A program made the position numbers and the translations under genes. Source: Blautia sp. (GTDB lineage Bacteria > Bacillota > Clostridia > Lachnospirales > Lachnospiraceae). Taken from it: a stretch of 64,000 bases of DNA. The stretch lies in assembly GCA_017515325.1 (NCBI GenBank), contig JAFWGA010000040.1, forward strand, positions 1 through 64,000, given 5' to 3'. Positions 63,449 through 64,000 of the stretch are shown in pieces. Position 1 is the first letter of the stretch; the number at the start of each line of letters is the position of its first letter. The notes under the pieces are model-generated. The model was given only the letters and a program-made list of their open reading frames with translations. It had not been told where the DNA came from and searched no databases.

Positions 63449-64000
63449 TCAAAGGATCTTCTCTTCTTTTCTGGCTACGATTGCATCACAGATGCGTCGG
63501 CTGTTCTGATCATCGATCTTTGGAAAGTAATCCCTTCGCTGCGCTTCATATTCGGGTCGAAGAACAAAATCCTCCTGGATACATTTTTCCATGGCATCCA
63601 GCAGCTCGCTGCAGGTCACAGCACAGTCTCCGAACAATTCCTTTTCCATGTCCACATAGCTGCCGTGAGCTTCCATATACGCATCCCGGTCAAACTGGAA
63701 AAAAATCACCGGCTTGCCCTGATACAAAACATCCCAGCTGACGCTGGAATAATCGGTTACCAGCATACGGCAGGTCATCAAAAGCTCATTGGCGGGCTCC
63801 TGGCCAAATTCGATCAGCCGGATCCTGTCCGAATTGACCGTAAAATCAGCCAGGAATTCCCTGAGCTTAGAATGCAGGTAGAAATTCAGCTTCAGGTCAT
63901 AGGTCTCCAGCAGATCATACAGCCTTCCGGTATTCAAAAGGGTCATATAGTGCCGGAAATAGTCGCTCTGTCTGAACTCACCATCCGTCATATTTTCCAG
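63449..64000 (-). CDS. CDP-glycerol glycerophosphotransferase-type protein, C-terminal part
   Basis: The last 184 or so codons of a TagF/TagB-type protein; the frame is open at the right edge. Segments LNFYLHSKLREFLADF, IRLIEFGQEPANELLMTCRMLVTDYSSVSWDVLYQGKPVIFFQFD and YMEAHGSYVDME match the C-terminal nucleotide-binding part of the family, which adds polyol phosphates to wall teichoic or related polymers. The ATG at 63991 is internal, not the start. Upstream context is outside the window. Confidence 0.88.
   Translation of the reverse strand: MENMTDGEFRQSDYFRHYMTLLNTGRLYDLLETYDLKLNFYLHSKLREFLADFTVNSDRIRLIEFGQEPANELLMTCRMLVTDYSSVSWDVLYQGKPVIFFQFDRDAYMEAHGSYVDMEKELFGDCAVTCSELLDAMEKCIQEDFVLRPEYEAQRRDYFPKIDDQNSRRICDAIVARKEEKIL

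Overview
The window looks like chromosome of a Gram-positive member of the Clostridia, most likely the family Lachnospiraceae. The evidence is the gene content and order: SepF/YlmH cell-division genes, PolC, YlxM-Ffh, a class III fructose bisphosphatase, a TelA/XpaC pair, a HlyD-YggS pair and a PurF-like paralogue. Base composition is close to 50% G+C throughout. No prophage, insertion sequence, CRISPR array, rRNA or tRNA was found. The window is dominated by core metabolism and information processing; most genes lie on the minus strand.

Layout. 1-6.4 kb (minus): a possible lspA fragment, ylmH, sepF, a 335-nt gap holding a candidate structured RNA, yggS, a HlyD-like membrane protein, then an EF-G paralogue behind its own terminator. 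6.7-9.1 kb (plus): tyrA-aroA with a strong terminator. 9.2-10.1 kb (minus): a barstar-like inhibitor and a secreted barnase-like RNase. 10.4-11.8 kb (plus): a CapA-family protein. 11.8-25.5 kb (minus): queA-trmD-rimM, khpA-rpsP-ffh-ylxM, ilvA-ftsY-smc-rnc-plsX and rpmF-yceD, covering ribosome and tRNA maturation, protein targeting, chromosome packing and phospholipid synthesis. 25.5-27.8 kb (minus): ackA-pta acetate fermentation. 28.2-29.4 kb (plus): tmcAL. 29.4-49.7 kb (minus): a PFL/DUF711 protein and an ACT protein, a metallo-beta-lactamase-fold hydrolase, coaE, polA, a zinc-finger membrane protein, ftsH, a PurF-like protein, class III fbp, polC, ispG, and telA-xpaC. 50.0-51.0 kb (plus): ilvE. 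51.2-59.3 kb (minus): an AAA/nuclease-like protein, a SpoIIE-type phosphatase, folA, an HD-domain protein, and a large hybrid histidine kinase. 59.7-62.9 kb (plus): a PreA-like flavoprotein, a truncated sigma-70-like protein and thyA. 63.1-64 kb (minus): a PH-like protein and a partial teichoic-acid-type transferase that runs off the right edge.

The most interesting signals are not in the core genes. (1) A dispersed, roughly 97-nt two-hairpin element occurs upstream of plsX, pta-ackA and xpaC-telA. Two copies lie just downstream of recognisable promoters, so they would form the start of the mRNA, and stem changes between copies are compensatory. Shorter relatives lie upstream of rnc, fbp, barnase/capA, ftsY, the hybrid kinase, the HD gene and the preA operon. 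(2) A roughly 190-nt structured region lies between yggS and sepF. (3) A sigma-factor-like protein with region 1.1-, 2.1/2.2- and 3-like segments but no visible DNA-binding region 2.4 or 4 sits between preA and thyA. (4) A PurF paralogue keeps the PRPP-binding motif and putative iron-sulfur cysteines but has lost the glutaminase nucleophile. (5) A barnase/barstar pair is adjacent, with a terminator between the two genes. (6) A nearly identical 23-nt inverted repeat overlaps the -35 boxes of the ylxM-ffh and yceD-rpmF promoters.

All calls come from reading the sequence and supplied translations. No alignment or folding program was run, so identities and pairings were counted by eye.
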